Below are positions 49,101-57,693 of a stretch of 64,000 nucleotides of DNA, one piece after another. Source of the stretch: Carnobacterium sp. 17-4 (GTDB taxonomy: Bacteria > Bacillota > Bacilli > Lactobacillales > Carnobacteriaceae). The first letter of the stretch is position 1. Each line of letters starts with the position of its first letter. The translations under genes were made by a program, and so were the position numbers. The notes below the pieces were generated by a model. It was not told where the DNA came from. It worked only from the letters and a program-made list of their open reading frames with translations, and did not search any database. The DNA is taken from assembly GCF_000195575.1 (NCBI RefSeq), contig NC_015391.1, positions 1,170,501-1,234,500 of the forward strand, given 5' to 3'.

Positions 49101-49818
49101 ATCTTTTCCACTTAACAATGGTGGAACCCTACATTTACGTGGAAAAATCGATCGAGTGGATGCCATGAACTTAGGTGATGACTATTACCTAAGTGTAGTA
49201 GATTACAAGTCAAGCGCGCATAAATTCAATTACCAGGATGCTTATTATGGTCTAGCCATGCAAATGATCACGTACTTGGATACGGCTCTTCAAAATGCTG
49301 TTGGATTGATTGGACATGAAGCTAAACCTGCAGGTGCGTTTTATTTGCATGTATCCAATCCATTTATGAAAAAAGGAACATTTTTAGATGAAGACGCATA
49401 TATCAATGAGTTGTTAAAATCCTATAAAATGGACGGATTGTTGCTTGAAGATGAAGATATGCTCTTGTCATTAGATCCAACAATTGAACCGACAAAAACC
49501 TCACTTGTGTATCCCTTTAATCAATTGAAAAGTGAAGCTTTAAAATCGAACAAATTTGTCACGCTAGATGAAATGACTGCGTTACGCCAACACAATCAAA
49601 AACTGATTGTTGATGCCGGCAATAAAATCGTAGAAGGAGTAAATACATTGAATCCTTTCTATGAAAAAAGGCAATTTATTCCTACCGTTAATGGACCATT
49701 ACGTGCGGTTTCACAATTTGATGCGATGTTGCCTGAAAATAATTATCGTCGGATGGAATCGTTAAAAAGAGAAGATATACTTAAGAAAATGCAAGAAGAG
49801 GAGGAAGATGAAGAATGA
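46198..49818 (+). CDS. addB: ATP-dependent nuclease subunit AddB/RexB
   Basis: 1206 residues from the ATG at 46198, chosen because MGLQFVLGRA fits RexB N-termini; AGAGG lies 14 bases upstream, and a GTG at 46186 is an alternative with very short spacing. The C-terminal nuclease site reads GKIDRVDAM...SVVDYKSSAHKF. No clear Walker A is seen at the N-terminus and the iron-sulphur cysteines of Bacillus AddB are missing, as known for RexB of streptococci and enterococci. With AddA it processes double-strand breaks for RecA. Confidence 0.93.
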   Translation: MGLQFVLGRANRDKRSVLLDEIAESLTKQTEESIFYLVPDHIKFQAEMTILEKLSHYPYFEKKPIMGMMHLQVFSFTRLAWYWLKDTDIYAKPQLTTTGLSMLIRKLLIEHEEELTIYRGEVRKDGFVQQMTDLFLELRSGRIAQADLNHMMFSLGTSPKEADFKLKLQDLSLIYQAFDAALLNKYIESEDIVSALIQKVEELDLSQTTFYIESYYQFTAQEQALILALMKAAKKVTIALTSDKAYAVEKPEMHNLFQTSGATYYKLYQLARQNNVPVYKDKLIQEVDEAYCGELNQLEEFWVETSQLTPANNERVDGLDAMGNCIEIWAAENRQAEITHVAKEIRKLVATGNYRYKDILVLTRNMDDYLAIIEPLFSSHDIELFVDSAELMNQHPLIEVIDSLVSIYKRNWRYADVMRLLRTELVIPKSEGEEVLSKERAQRVSQQVHRARQFRERVDVTENVLLSYGYEGYQWTKSDPWHYTRYFYEDAEFQSDNDQRIEQIANSIKTDLTGLLVPFFNRLEKAQTSKDAAKELYVFMENIGVKDQIGFWRDQAIEDNDLEEARKHEQTWQTFLQLLDEYVEVLGEEPFNLDSFYAILMTGFDNATYSMVPPSIDQVTFSGIEGTRIGTAKVTFMLGVTDAHLPAKTENKSILTEEDRDFFSQFLDDTKYLKPTVEAVMASEPFIAYQAFLDSSEKLIFSYPTSDETKNGPKLSPYVDRIAKAFHLPIQAKLMDVTSLENPSDKELMDFVGTKKTTISQLLMILRKEQDQKGQLSLFWQNLYTFFKRDKQVARDFNHLLVSLVKKNLPVPLKSTIATDLYGKDLYLSVSRLEAFYADHYGHFLTYGLKLQERDVFELSPAGTGEFFHDALDHLFKQIIQKNLSFDQLTEDMLEQLTSEVLTELYGKPKFSILNASNRMKYIRDQLGQTIKKMVWVIGNQSRRTNMKNVQTEVLFGQVANQTGIEGLSFPLNNGGTLHLRGKIDRVDAMNLGDDYYLSVVDYKSSAHKFNYQDAYYGLAMQMITYLDTALQNAVGLIGHEAKPAGAFYLHVSNPFMKKGTFLDEDAYINELLKSYKMDGLLLEDEDMLLSLDPTIEPTKTSLVYPFNQLKSEALKSNKFVTLDEMTALRQHNQKLIVDAGNKIVEGVNTLNPFYEKRQFIPTVNGPLRAVSQFDAMLPENNYRRMESLKREDILKKMQEEEEDEE

Positions 49819-52800
49819 TGAACCCACTTCCGCTAAAACCCGAAAACAGTCATTTTACCGATGGACAATGGCAGGCAATCTATGAAGAAGGCCATAATAT
49901 ACTTGTGTCTGCTTCGGCGGGTTCAGGTAAAACAACGGTTCTTGTTCAACGTGTGATTGAAAAAATAAAATCCGGCACCAATGTTGATGAGATGCTGATC
50001 GTGACTTATACAGAAGCAGCCGCGAAAGAAATGAAGGCTCGGATCCAAGTTGCGATCCAAGAAGCAGTCACATCTGAAAGCGATATGGAGTTAAAAAGAC
50101 ACCTTACTCGACAAGTAACCTTAATCCACCAAGCGTCAATCAGTACATTGCATGCTTTTTGTCTTCAAGTTATCCGTCGTTATTATTATTTGATTAATTT
50201 AGATCCTATATTTAGACTATTGACGGATGAAACAGAGATCCTTTTACTTAAAGAAAGTGTCTGGGAAGAAGTAAGAGAAGAGTTATACGGAGAAGAAGAC
50301 ACCCTTTTTAAAGATTTGACAGCTTCGTACTCCAACGATCGTAGCGATGCGGGTCTAACGGACTTGATTTTCTCATTGTATGAATTTTCAAGAGCTAACC
50401 CTAGACCTGCTGTGTGGCTAGAACAATTATCCTATTTATACCAAGTAGAAGAAAATGATTTAACGACTGGTGTTTTATTTAAAGAACTGTTAAAACCTCA
50501 AATTTTATCGGTGTTAGACAGTCTAGTCGAGCTTTCTCAAGTTGCTGCTCAACTAGGTGAAGGTACTGAAGAGCTAAAAAACCAAACCGATTTGGTTCGC
50601 AGTGAATGGATTGCGTTGCAAGAAATTCAAGCGCATATCAACGAACACAATTATCAAGCAGCGTATAATTGCTGTAAAAACTTTGAATTTGCTCGTTGGA
50701 AAGCAATCAAAAAGGGAACCGATGAAGCAATAAAAGAAACAGCTGAGGAAATGAAGGGGTTACGTGATCAGTATAAAGCTCGTTTTAAAGAATTAGCTAA
50801 TGATTATTTCTCTGCCTCTCCTCAAGAACAAATCGACTTAATGCTAAGTGCTGCTCCCTTGGTTGAAGAAATGGCACGTGTGACACAACTCTTCACGGAG
50901 GCTTTTCGTCAGCGCAAGGATGAACGGAACCTATTAGATTTTAATGATTTAGAACATTTGACTCTTCAAATTCTGGCTCAGTTCAATGAGGAAAACTGGA
51001 TTCCAACTGAAGCTTCGAAGCATTATCGAGACAAATTTAAAGAAGTCATGGTTGATGAATACCAAGATATCAATCAACTTCAAGAAAATATATTGCGTTG
51101 GTTGGCCCATGATCAATCAGATCAAGGAAACTTGTTCATGGTAGGGGATGTGAAACAATCTATTTATTCGTTTCGTTTAGCTGATCCAGGATTATTTTTA
51201 AAAAAATATGAACAGTACGAGCACCACCAATTAGGTGAAAGGATTATACTGGCTGAAAACTTCCGTTCACGAGGTGAAGTACTGCAATTCACTAATTTAG
51301 TCTTTGAACAACTAATGGATAAAGCAGTTGGACAAATGGATTATGATGAAGCAGCTAAACTCGTACAGGGTTTTACGGGTTTTCCAGAATTGCAAAAACA
51401 CCAACCGGAACTTTTGATCTACGAAAAAGGCACCAATGACACCGAAGATGAGGAAGAAGAAACAGAATCGGTTAATTGGGATATGCGGATTGAAGATAAA
51501 ACGGAAGGCGAATTATTGATGGTCGGCCAAAAAATCCAAGAGTTGATCCAAACTCAATTTCCAATTTATGATAAACGGGCTAAAACAACGCGGCCAATTA
51601 ATTATCGAGATATTGTTTTGTTGACACCGACTAAAAAGAATAACTTAGTATTAATGGAAATGTTCAAACGATTGGCTATTCCACTTCAAGTAAACGACAC
51701 GCAAAATTACTTTCAAACAACTGAGATCACAATCATGATGTCTTTGCTGAAAGTCATTGATAACCCTTATCAAGATATTCCCTTGGCTGCAGTGTTGCGT
51801 TCGCCACTTGTTGGGTTAGATGAGAATGAATTGGCTTCAATTAGGATTAGCCAAAAAACTGGGGATTACTTTGATGCCTTAAAAACGTTCTATCAATCTT
51901 ACCCAGGTGTAGAAAAAGCGAGTCGTTTTACATCAAATTTATATGGAAAAATCGACATGTTTTTAACACGGTTGAACAAATGGCGTGAAATTGCTCGACG
52001 AGACCATTTAGTTGCACTAATATGGACGATTTATGATGATACAGGCTTTTTAGACTATGTTGGAGGAATGAGTTCGGGTAAACAGCGCAAAGCTAATTTG
52101 CATGCTTTATATGAGCGTGCATCTAGCTATGAAAAAACAAGTTTTAAAGGGCTGTTTCAATTTGTACGATTCATCGAAAAAATGCAAGAAAAAGACAAAG
52201 ATCTGGCAGAGCCTACAGCTATATCTGAAGATGAGAACGCTGTTCGAGTGATGACGATCCACGCAAGTAAAGGGTTAGAGTTTCCAGTCGTCTTTGTATT
52301 AGATTTAACGAAAAAATTTAATTTGCAAGATATCAAAAAAAGTTACATTTTTAACGAACAATATGGAGTGGGAACAGATTTTAAAGATTTGGACCGTCGC
52401 ATTCGATACCCTTCTTTACCGGAAATCGCTTTAAAAGTGGAGAAGAAAACGAAATTGTTATCTGAAGAAATGCGGAAATTATATGTGGCATTGACACGTG
52501 CAGAAGAAAAGTTGTTTTTAGTGGGTTCGTATAAAGATGAAGCAGCAGCGTGGAAAGAATGGGGTGTCGTTAGTTCCCACAATCCAACCGTCTTGCCAGC
52601 CGATATTCGGTTTACTGCTAGTAGTTTAATGAAGTGGATCGGGTTATCCCTTGTTCGTCATCCTTCAAGTCAAAACGAGGAGATCTCTGTCAGTGCCAGA
52701 AATGGAGCCATTACCAATCAATCTGCCCATTTTAGTATTCACTTTTATGATGAAAGTGCGATTCAAGAACAATTGATTTCAAAAGACAATGGAACGGATG

Positions 52801-53621
52801 AAAACTGGTTAGAGAAATTGGATCAGCTACAAGACAAAATTTCTGAGACTGAACAACCCAAAAAACGCACCGTTCAAAAAGCGTTAGAATTGATGAATTA
52901 CATTTACGAGCATGAAGGGGCTTCTCATACAACAAGTTATCAATCGGTTTCAGAAATCAAACGGTTATTTGAAGAGCCGGAAAGCGATCAAATGGTTAAA
53001 ATCGATATCAATCAACCGAGAAATCGAAACCGTTATGTTGAAGAAACCTTAGATCGACCACTGTTTATGGCTGAATTAACTGCTCCTTCAAATGCAGAAA
53101 TAGGAACGGCAACGCATTCCGTGATGCAAGCTATTGATTTAAGCACGGCTCCTACCAAAGAAACACTTGAAACCCTGATTGCTTCATTGATAAAAAATGG
53201 CGTCTTAAAAGAAGACGTTGCTTCAAAAGTTAATGTTGAACAAGTAGAAGAGTTTTTTACAACTGTGCTTGGGAAAATGATCATTGATTTTTCAAAAGAT
53301 GTCCATCGTGAAGAACCGTTCTCACTCTTATTAGAAGCTGAAAAACTGTTTACAGATATGAATGGCGACGCTGAAGATAAAATATTGATTCACGGAATTA
53401 TTGACGGCTATATCGAGTTAGAGGATCACATTGTTTTATTTGACTACAAAACAGATAGAGTCAGTCATTATGGATCACAATCAGGTGAGAAAATGTTAGA
53501 GAAGTATAAAGGTCAAATGAATTTATACCGATCTGCATTAGAATCTATTTTAGATAAAAAAGTCACTGAAACCTATCTATGTTTACTGGATACAGGAGAA
53601 ATCATATCTGTTCCATCATAA
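49815..53621 (+). CDS. addA: ATP-dependent helicase/nuclease subunit AddA/RexA
   Basis: 1268 residues. UvrD-type helicase: Walker A SASAGSGKTTVLVQR, motif Ia TYTEAAAKEMKARI, motif II MVDEYQDINQLQE, motif III FMVGDVKQSIYSFR, VMTIHASKGLEFPVVFV and motif VI LYVALTRAEEKL. The C-terminal PD-(D/E)xK nuclease shows HGIIDGYIEL...VLFDYKTDRV. It overlaps addB by four bases (ATGA), so the two are translationally coupled. Confidence 0.97.
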   Translation: MMNPLPLKPENSHFTDGQWQAIYEEGHNILVSASAGSGKTTVLVQRVIEKIKSGTNVDEMLIVTYTEAAAKEMKARIQVAIQEAVTSESDMELKRHLTRQVTLIHQASISTLHAFCLQVIRRYYYLINLDPIFRLLTDETEILLLKESVWEEVREELYGEEDTLFKDLTASYSNDRSDAGLTDLIFSLYEFSRANPRPAVWLEQLSYLYQVEENDLTTGVLFKELLKPQILSVLDSLVELSQVAAQLGEGTEELKNQTDLVRSEWIALQEIQAHINEHNYQAAYNCCKNFEFARWKAIKKGTDEAIKETAEEMKGLRDQYKARFKELANDYFSASPQEQIDLMLSAAPLVEEMARVTQLFTEAFRQRKDERNLLDFNDLEHLTLQILAQFNEENWIPTEASKHYRDKFKEVMVDEYQDINQLQENILRWLAHDQSDQGNLFMVGDVKQSIYSFRLADPGLFLKKYEQYEHHQLGERIILAENFRSRGEVLQFTNLVFEQLMDKAVGQMDYDEAAKLVQGFTGFPELQKHQPELLIYEKGTNDTEDEEEETESVNWDMRIEDKTEGELLMVGQKIQELIQTQFPIYDKRAKTTRPINYRDIVLLTPTKKNNLVLMEMFKRLAIPLQVNDTQNYFQTTEITIMMSLLKVIDNPYQDIPLAAVLRSPLVGLDENELASIRISQKTGDYFDALKTFYQSYPGVEKASRFTSNLYGKIDMFLTRLNKWREIARRDHLVALIWTIYDDTGFLDYVGGMSSGKQRKANLHALYERASSYEKTSFKGLFQFVRFIEKMQEKDKDLAEPTAISEDENAVRVMTIHASKGLEFPVVFVLDLTKKFNLQDIKKSYIFNEQYGVGTDFKDLDRRIRYPSLPEIALKVEKKTKLLSEEMRKLYVALTRAEEKLFLVGSYKDEAAAWKEWGVVSSHNPTVLPADIRFTASSLMKWIGLSLVRHPSSQNEEISVSARNGAITNQSAHFSIHFYDESAIQEQLISKDNGTDENWLEKLDQLQDKISETEQPKKRTVQKALELMNYIYEHEGASHTTSYQSVSEIKRLFEEPESDQMVKIDINQPRNRNRYVEETLDRPLFMAELTAPSNAEIGTATHSVMQAIDLSTAPTKETLETLIASLIKNGVLKEDVASKVNVEQVEEFFTTVLGKMIIDFSKDVHREEPFSLLLEAEKLFTDMNGDAEDKILIHGIIDGYIELEDHIVLFDYKTDRVSHYGSQSGEKMLEKYKGQMNLYRSALESILDKKVTETYLCLLDTGEIISVPS

Positions 53622-53643
53622 AAAAATTGGTCGATATTTTTTT

Positions 53644-53684
53644 TAAAAGAGAGTAGATGTTTAATAGCATCTATTCTCTTTTTT
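53644..53684. terminator. Terminator after addBA
   Basis: Arms AGAGAGTAGATG and CATCTATTCTCT (one G-U) with flanking A and T runs. Confidence 0.85.
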
Positions 53685-53689
53685 ATTAT

Positions 53690-53841
53690 GAAAAGTGTGG
53701 GAAGAAGTACAAATACACCAATAATATTTTGTTGTTCTTCAGCTACAAAACATAATCATTGATACTATTTTGAGAAGGATCTGCTGATAATAGAAGATTG
53801 AACGGCCTATCTTCAAATTTATTCAACTTTCTGATCTTCAT
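53690..53841 (-). pseudogene. N-terminal remnant of a GNAT acetyltransferase
   Basis: On the minus strand an ATG (53841) with AAGGAGAA in front opens MKIRKLNKFEDRPFNLLLSA, then DPSQNSINDYVL and a stop. Shifting frame, reading continues as VAEEQQNIIGVFVLLPTLFI, which is the usual continuation of GNAT proteins (FVAE...IVGVYVLLPT). About 50 codons remain; the acetyl-CoA-binding half is gone and the end merges with the addA terminator. A good ribosome binding site with a broken frame suggests recent decay. Family call by motif resemblance only. Confidence 0.65.
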
Positions 53842-54019
53842 TTTATTCTCCTTAATGATTTGTGAATCTAATAATAAAATATATATCTAGAAAATAGGTA
53901 AAGTAAGGTTTATTTTATTTTTTGAATGCGATTTATGATTCTACTAACAACTTTACTATAGATAAGCACTGAAAACATAACTACAATACCTTTTAAAATT
54001 GTAAAGATTATTTTATTAG

Positions 54020-54050
54020 TTGACCTTAAAGTATAGTTGAATGTTACAGT
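54020..54050 (+). promoter_or_regulatory. MerR-type promoter with long spacer and dyad
   Basis: TTGACC at 54020-54025 and TACAGT at 54045-54050 are separated by 19 bp, the unusual spacing of MerR-regulated promoters. The spacer carries an imperfect dyad starting ACCTTAAAGT. It drives the broken merR gene below. The 180 bp before it (53842-54019) hold no gene that I can support. Confidence 0.6.
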
Positions 54051-54075
54051 ATATTTAAAGAGAGGAGCTGTTTTA

Positions 54076-54234
54076 ATGAATATAGGAGAATTATTATCTG
54101 CTACAGGAGCAAGTAAATCTACAATTAGATATTACGAGGATCAAAAAAATTTAGTTCCTGAAAGAAATAAAAATGGTTATAGAAAGCACACAAATGAAGA
54201 TTTAAAGGATTTTCGTCCGCTTTTGTGCTGCTGA
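54076..54234 (+). pseudogene. MerR family regulator, N-terminal fragment
   Basis: 52 codons from the ATG at 54076, behind AGAGGAG. MNIGELLSATGASKSTIRYY and EDQKNLVPERNKNGYRKHT are the MerR helix-turn-helix and wing; after LKD the sequence leaves the family and stops. The effector half is missing. The breakpoint near 54210 joins it to the DUF4260 remnant, so a deletion fused two genes. It may still make a short DNA-binding peptide. Confidence 0.75.
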
Positions 54235-54401
54235 TCTTCTTCTTTTTAATCGACATATCTTTGTTGAGCTACTTAATTAACAAGCAAATTGGAGCCTATA
54301 TTTATAACTTTGCTCATAATTTAATTGCTCCATGCGTACTTCTTGTTTTTGGATATGAATTAAAATATTTAGATGATTTTAAGCATACTCATATCTCATG
54401 A
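54216..54401 (+). pseudogene. DUF4260 family membrane protein, 3' remnant
   Basis: Reading frame +3 relative to the merR fragment: SAFVLLIFFFLIDISLLSYL, INKQIGAYIYNFAHNLIAP and then GYELKYLDDFKHTHIS before TGA. The blocks resemble DUF4260 (DISMLGYLINPKIG, YNxxH, GLKYxxxFKDTH). No start codon or N-terminus remains. Compared with the family, about 25-30 residues seem to be missing between CVLLVFGY and ELKY, an internal deletion. Call by memory of the family pattern. Confidence 0.55.
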
Positions 54402-54468
54402 TATCAATGATGAAACGGTCACTATTTTAAGATTAGAGATTGGACATAGAAAATATATTTATCAGTAA
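54397..54468 (+). pseudogene. C-terminal scrap of a RelE/ParE-like toxin
   Basis: 24 codons in a third frame, HDINDETVTILRLEIGHRKY then IYQ and stop. The pattern V-T-I-L-R-x-x-x-GHR-x-x-IY is the typical end of RelE-type toxins. No start remains, so it cannot be functional. A following AGGAGG at 54480 has no gene of its own. Short, hence only moderate confidence. Confidence 0.5.
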
Positions 54469-54524
54469 ATATTAAATTAGGAGGTTCACGTTACCCACAA
54501 AATCTAAAGTTAGCGAGGAATACA

Positions 54525-54929
54525 ATGAATATAGAAGAATCTTTATACCAGGCAGCTATAGAATTAATAGAAAAAAGATACCCTAAAGGTTGGGGTGGCG
54601 CAGCTGCTATGTATACAAAAAATAATCGAATTTTAACGAGTGTATCTCCAGATGTTTTGAATGCTTCAACTGAGTTATGTATGGAGACAGGATCAATATT
54701 AGAAGCACACAAATTGGATACTTCTGTTACACATAGCATCTGTGTGGTTAGAGAAAATGAAAGTGCTCCATTCAAAATATTAACTCCATGTGGAACGTGC
54801 CAAGAACGTTTAGTTTATTGGGAATCAGATGTAAAAGCAGCAGTCACTACAAAAGATAATATTTTGTTATTTAAAACATTAAAAGAATTACAACCTCATC
54901 ATTGGTTAGAGGCATATAGCGACAGATAA
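54525..54929 (+). CDS. Cytidine-deaminase-fold protein
   Basis: 134 residues, ATG preceded by GCGAGGAA. Zinc-site pattern: Cys-Met-Glu in STELCMETGSILEAHK and two Cys in TPCGTCQERL, matching the C-x-E ... PCxxC pattern of the cytidine/blasticidin deaminase superfamily. The lead MNIEESLYQAAIELIEKRYP and WGGAAAMYTKN are unlike housekeeping Cdd, which is encoded at 28499-28909. The substrate is unknown: a nucleoside, a modified base or an antibiotic are all possible. Confidence 0.78.
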   Translation: MNIEESLYQAAIELIEKRYPKGWGGAAAMYTKNNRILTSVSPDVLNASTELCMETGSILEAHKLDTSVTHSICVVRENESAPFKILTPCGTCQERLVYWESDVKAAVTTKDNILLFKTLKELQPHHWLEAYSDR

Positions 54930-54969
54930 ATTTATTTAGATGCATAAAATTCTATAGAAATATGTATCT

Positions 54970-55000
54970 AGAACCTTTTCTTAACAAGGTTCTTTTTTTT
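54970..55000 (+). terminator. Terminator after the deaminase-fold gene
   Basis: Arms AGAACCTT and AAGGTTCT, loop TTCTTAAC, and eight T. Confidence 0.85.
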
Positions 55001-55187
55001 CTGTATTTTTTAAAAGATTCTAAGGGAAATATTTTTAAATTAATTATATTAACAGTAGTTATATTCTTTTTAGAAAATTTTATTTCTGATAGGAAACAGG
55101 ATATCGTTCATAAAATAAGCTACTATGTGAATAGCTAAAATATTTGTGCCAAAATTAAGTAGAACTTTTTGCTACATAAATTTAAAT

Positions 55188-56081
55188 TCAACGATTATTG
55201 AAGGTCTTAGCGAATTCAATCATTGCTTCATTGAATTCTTTTTGGAAATATGTGATGTTGTGGTGGTCCTTATTCACGATGAGGCTAATGTAAAAGTGAG
55301 GCGCATTTTCAATGGGAACTCTGACTAGCCGTGGGCGATCATCTACTAAAATATCGCTCATAAAAGCAACCATATTAGTGGAAGAAGCAATGGACAATGC
55401 CGTTTGGATTTCCTTAGTATAAAGAGTCTGTGGCTGTTTAATTTGGTTGTTTTTAGTCCACTCTTCAAAAATACGTTGGTGGGTGTAACCTTGCGCTAAG
55501 GAGATAAATAGCTCATCTTGAAGCTCTGATGCCATGATGATACTTTTCTTGGCTAAAGGATTGTCAGGGGATACCCAAAGCGCTATTTCTTCTGTTCGCA
55601 AAGGGACTTGTAATAAATTTTCTGCTGAAAAAGTAGGGCGATCGCTCCCAATAATGGCCAATGGAACTTGACCTTTGCATACCAAATCCAACATCACATC
55701 GGAACTTTCTTTTTCGATGAGTTTCATAGAGGCTGAGAATTTTGTTAAATGTGGCATTAATTTTGCCATGAAATGGCCGCCAATGGTTGGTAAGAAGCCA
55801 AAGTAAACGACCTGATTTTTTAAATCATGAATTTCTTCTTTAACTTGTTCTACTGTTTGCAAAATATGGGTTGAATGCTTAAATAAAATTTCACCAGTTT
55901 CTGTCAAACGTAAATGTTTGTGAAGTCTTTTTCTATCTATCAGTACCGTTTCAAGTTCCTTTTCAAGGCGTTTTAAAGCCATCGAAATGGAAGGCTGAGA
56001 GACGTAAAAATGTTCTGCTGTTGCAGTAAAGTTCAAGGTTTCAGCCAATTGATTAAAGTAAACTAAATCTTGTAGGTTCAT
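55188..56081 (-). CDS. LysR family regulator
   Basis: 297 residues. N-terminal winged HTH (LQDLVYFNQLAETLNFTATA, EHFYVSQPSISMALKRLEKE), then a two-lobed effector domain as in CysB/CynR-type proteins (VYFGFLPTIGGHFMAKLMPHL). AGGAGG precedes the ATG. It is divergent from lox with a 336-bp shared region, which makes lox-lctP its likely target, as LysR proteins often control the divergent neighbour. Effector unknown, lactate possible. Confidence 0.9.
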   Translation of the reverse strand: MNLQDLVYFNQLAETLNFTATAEHFYVSQPSISMALKRLEKELETVLIDRKRLHKHLRLTETGEILFKHSTHILQTVEQVKEEIHDLKNQVVYFGFLPTIGGHFMAKLMPHLTKFSASMKLIEKESSDVMLDLVCKGQVPLAIIGSDRPTFSAENLLQVPLRTEEIALWVSPDNPLAKKSIIMASELQDELFISLAQGYTHQRIFEEWTKNNQIKQPQTLYTKEIQTALSIASSTNMVAFMSDILVDDRPRLVRVPIENAPHFYISLIVNKDHHNITYFQKEFNEAMIEFAKTFNNR

Positions 56082-56417
56082 CGTTTCCTCCTGTAGGTTT
56101 TTGTGAATTTAATAACATAAGCAAAACGTATACTAAACTATCTTTACATAAATATTATTTATCATACCATAAAAAAACGATATTTTCTAAGTGTAAAGGA
56201 ACGTGATAAAGTAATACATGTACTGAAGCGCTTCCAAATTAATGGTGAAAGGTGTGACATTTTTAAAGGGATTAAACAGTTTTCAAAGTATTCAAGATTG
56301 GATGACCTAGTTGCTAAAGAGGCGCTTTAGGAAGCTCCTCTCATAAATTGAAATGGCTGTTTAAAACTTAGGGATAAAATTTTAAACTCATTATATAAAA
56401 AGGATGGTTGACAATTT
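56082..56417. promoter_or_regulatory. Shared control region between the LysR gene and lox
   Basis: Three elements are seen. A dyad TTTAT-catacc-ATAAA at 56158-56173 is a possible LysR site. A near-cre sequence at 56223-56236 (TGGAAGCGCTTCAG on the minus strand) matches the CcpA consensus at all but the last two positions. A hairpin at 56319-56340 has GAGG-GCTT and AAGC-CCTC arms. No clean promoter was found; TAATAC at 56212 is a possible -10. Catabolite repression of lactate oxidation would be logical. Confidence 0.5.
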
Positions 56418-57536
56418 ATGGCAAATGAACAAACGATTAAATACGATGCACCAACAGTAGAGCAAGAAATTGAAGTAATAAGCGCTTATCGACTTGAAGA
56501 CAGAGCTCGTGAAGTCGTTCCAGCTGGCGGATTTGATTATATGTCAGGTGCTTCAGGAGATGAATTCACATTAAAACAAAATAATGAAGCTTGGTCACAC
56601 AAAGGAATTCTGCCTCGTGTATTAGCTGATGTAGAAAATCCGGACACATCGACTTCTATTTTAGGACATGACATTAAAGTACCTTTTATTATGGCGCCTA
56701 TTGCAGCTCATGGGTTAGCTCATGAAACAAAAGAAGCAGGAACAGCTAAAGGAATCGCTGAATTTGGCGGTACGATTATGTCTATCAGTGCTTATTCAGG
56801 AGCTACATTTGAAGAAATCGAAGATGGCTTGAAAGGCAATCCACGTTGGTTCCAAATTTATATGAGTAAAGATGATGAAATGAATAGAAATATTCTTGAT
56901 GAAGCTAAAGCTGATGGTGCGACAGCGATCATCTTAACAGCGGACTCGACGTTAAGTGGTAATCGTGAAAAAGATATGCTGAATAAATTTGTTTACCCAT
57001 TCGGTATGCCAATTGTTTCTCGTTACTTGACTGGATCAGGGAAGAATATGTCTTTGAACAATATCTATGCTCAATCCAAACAAAAAATCACTCCAAGTGA
57101 TGTGAAGTTCATTTCAGATTACTCAGGTTTGCCAGTATTTGTTAAAGGAATTCAAACTCCTGAAGATGCTTCATTAGCGATTGGTGCAGGAGCAGCTGGT
57201 ATTTGGGTATCCAACCATGGTGGACGTCAATTAGATGGTGCACCTGGATCATTTGATACTTTGGAAAACATTTCTAAAGTTGTTGCTGGTCGTGTTCCAA
57301 TTGTATTTGACAGCGGTATTCGTCGTGGAGAACACATTTTCAAAGCTTTAGCAAGCGGTGCAGATATTGTGGCTGTAGGTCGTCCAGTATTATACGGATT
57401 AGCTTTAGGCGGATGGAAAGGCGTTAAATCTGTTTTAGATTACTTCGAAACAGACCTGAGACGTGTTATGCAATTAGCTGGAACTCAAACGATAGAAGAC
57501 GTTAAAAATGCTCGTTTGTTTGATATGAAAAAATAA
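56418..57536 (+). CDS. lox: L-lactate oxidase (FMN)
   Basis: 372 residues, alpha-hydroxy-acid oxidase family, close to Aerococcus viridans lactate oxidase ([41 protein letters not shown]). It oxidises L-lactate to pyruvate and makes H2O2. Active-site residues are present: Tyr41, Tyr148, Arg183, Lys243, His267, Arg270, each shifted by one or two from Aerococcus. The loop [14 protein letters not shown] differs slightly (GARQLYEAPGS there) and resembles glycolate oxidases, so a broader substrate range is possible. Followed by the lactate permease. Confidence 0.92.
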   Translation: MANEQTIKYDAPTVEQEIEVISAYRLEDRAREVVPAGGFDYMSGASGDEFTLKQNNEAWSHKGILPRVLADVENPDTSTSILGHDIKVPFIMAPIAAHGLAHETKEAGTAKGIAEFGGTIMSISAYSGATFEEIEDGLKGNPRWFQIYMSKDDEMNRNILDEAKADGATAIILTADSTLSGNREKDMLNKFVYPFGMPIVSRYLTGSGKNMSLNNIYAQSKQKITPSDVKFISDYSGLPVFVKGIQTPEDASLAIGAGAAGIWVSNHGGRQLDGAPGSFDTLENISKVVAGRVPIVFDSGIRRGEHIFKALASGADIVAVGRPVLYGLALGGWKGVKSVLDYFETDLRRVMQLAGTQTIEDVKNARLFDMKK

Positions 57537-57555
57537 ATTTATGTGAATTTGAGGG

Positions 57556-57581
57556 AGCGGTGCCGACTAAACGGCATCGCT
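57556..57581 (+). promoter_or_regulatory. Hairpin between lox and lctP
   Basis: Arms AGCGGTGCCG and CGGCATCGCT (one G-U) with a 6-nt loop and no T run. It may stabilise the lox mRNA or partly separate lox and lctP expression. Confidence 0.55.
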
Positions 57582-57693
57582 ACATATTAAGTGGAGCAGA
57601 GGATTTATGAAAGATGAAAAAAATGCACTTATATAAAAGAATCAAGCTCTGAAACTCACTTAATAAAAAACGGATAATGGAAGGAAAAAAATT

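Noticed and set aside
53900-54010. Minus-strand hydrophobic stretch (IIFTILKGIVVMFSVLIYSK)
   Set aside because: A/T-rich sequence without a start codon or ribosome binding site; no family recognised, so not listed as a gene remnant.
55020-55187. Minus-strand hydrophobic fragment behind the LysR gene, weakly like the end of CPBP proteases
   Set aside because: Too short and without the catalytic motifs; likely chance in A/T-rich spacer DNA.
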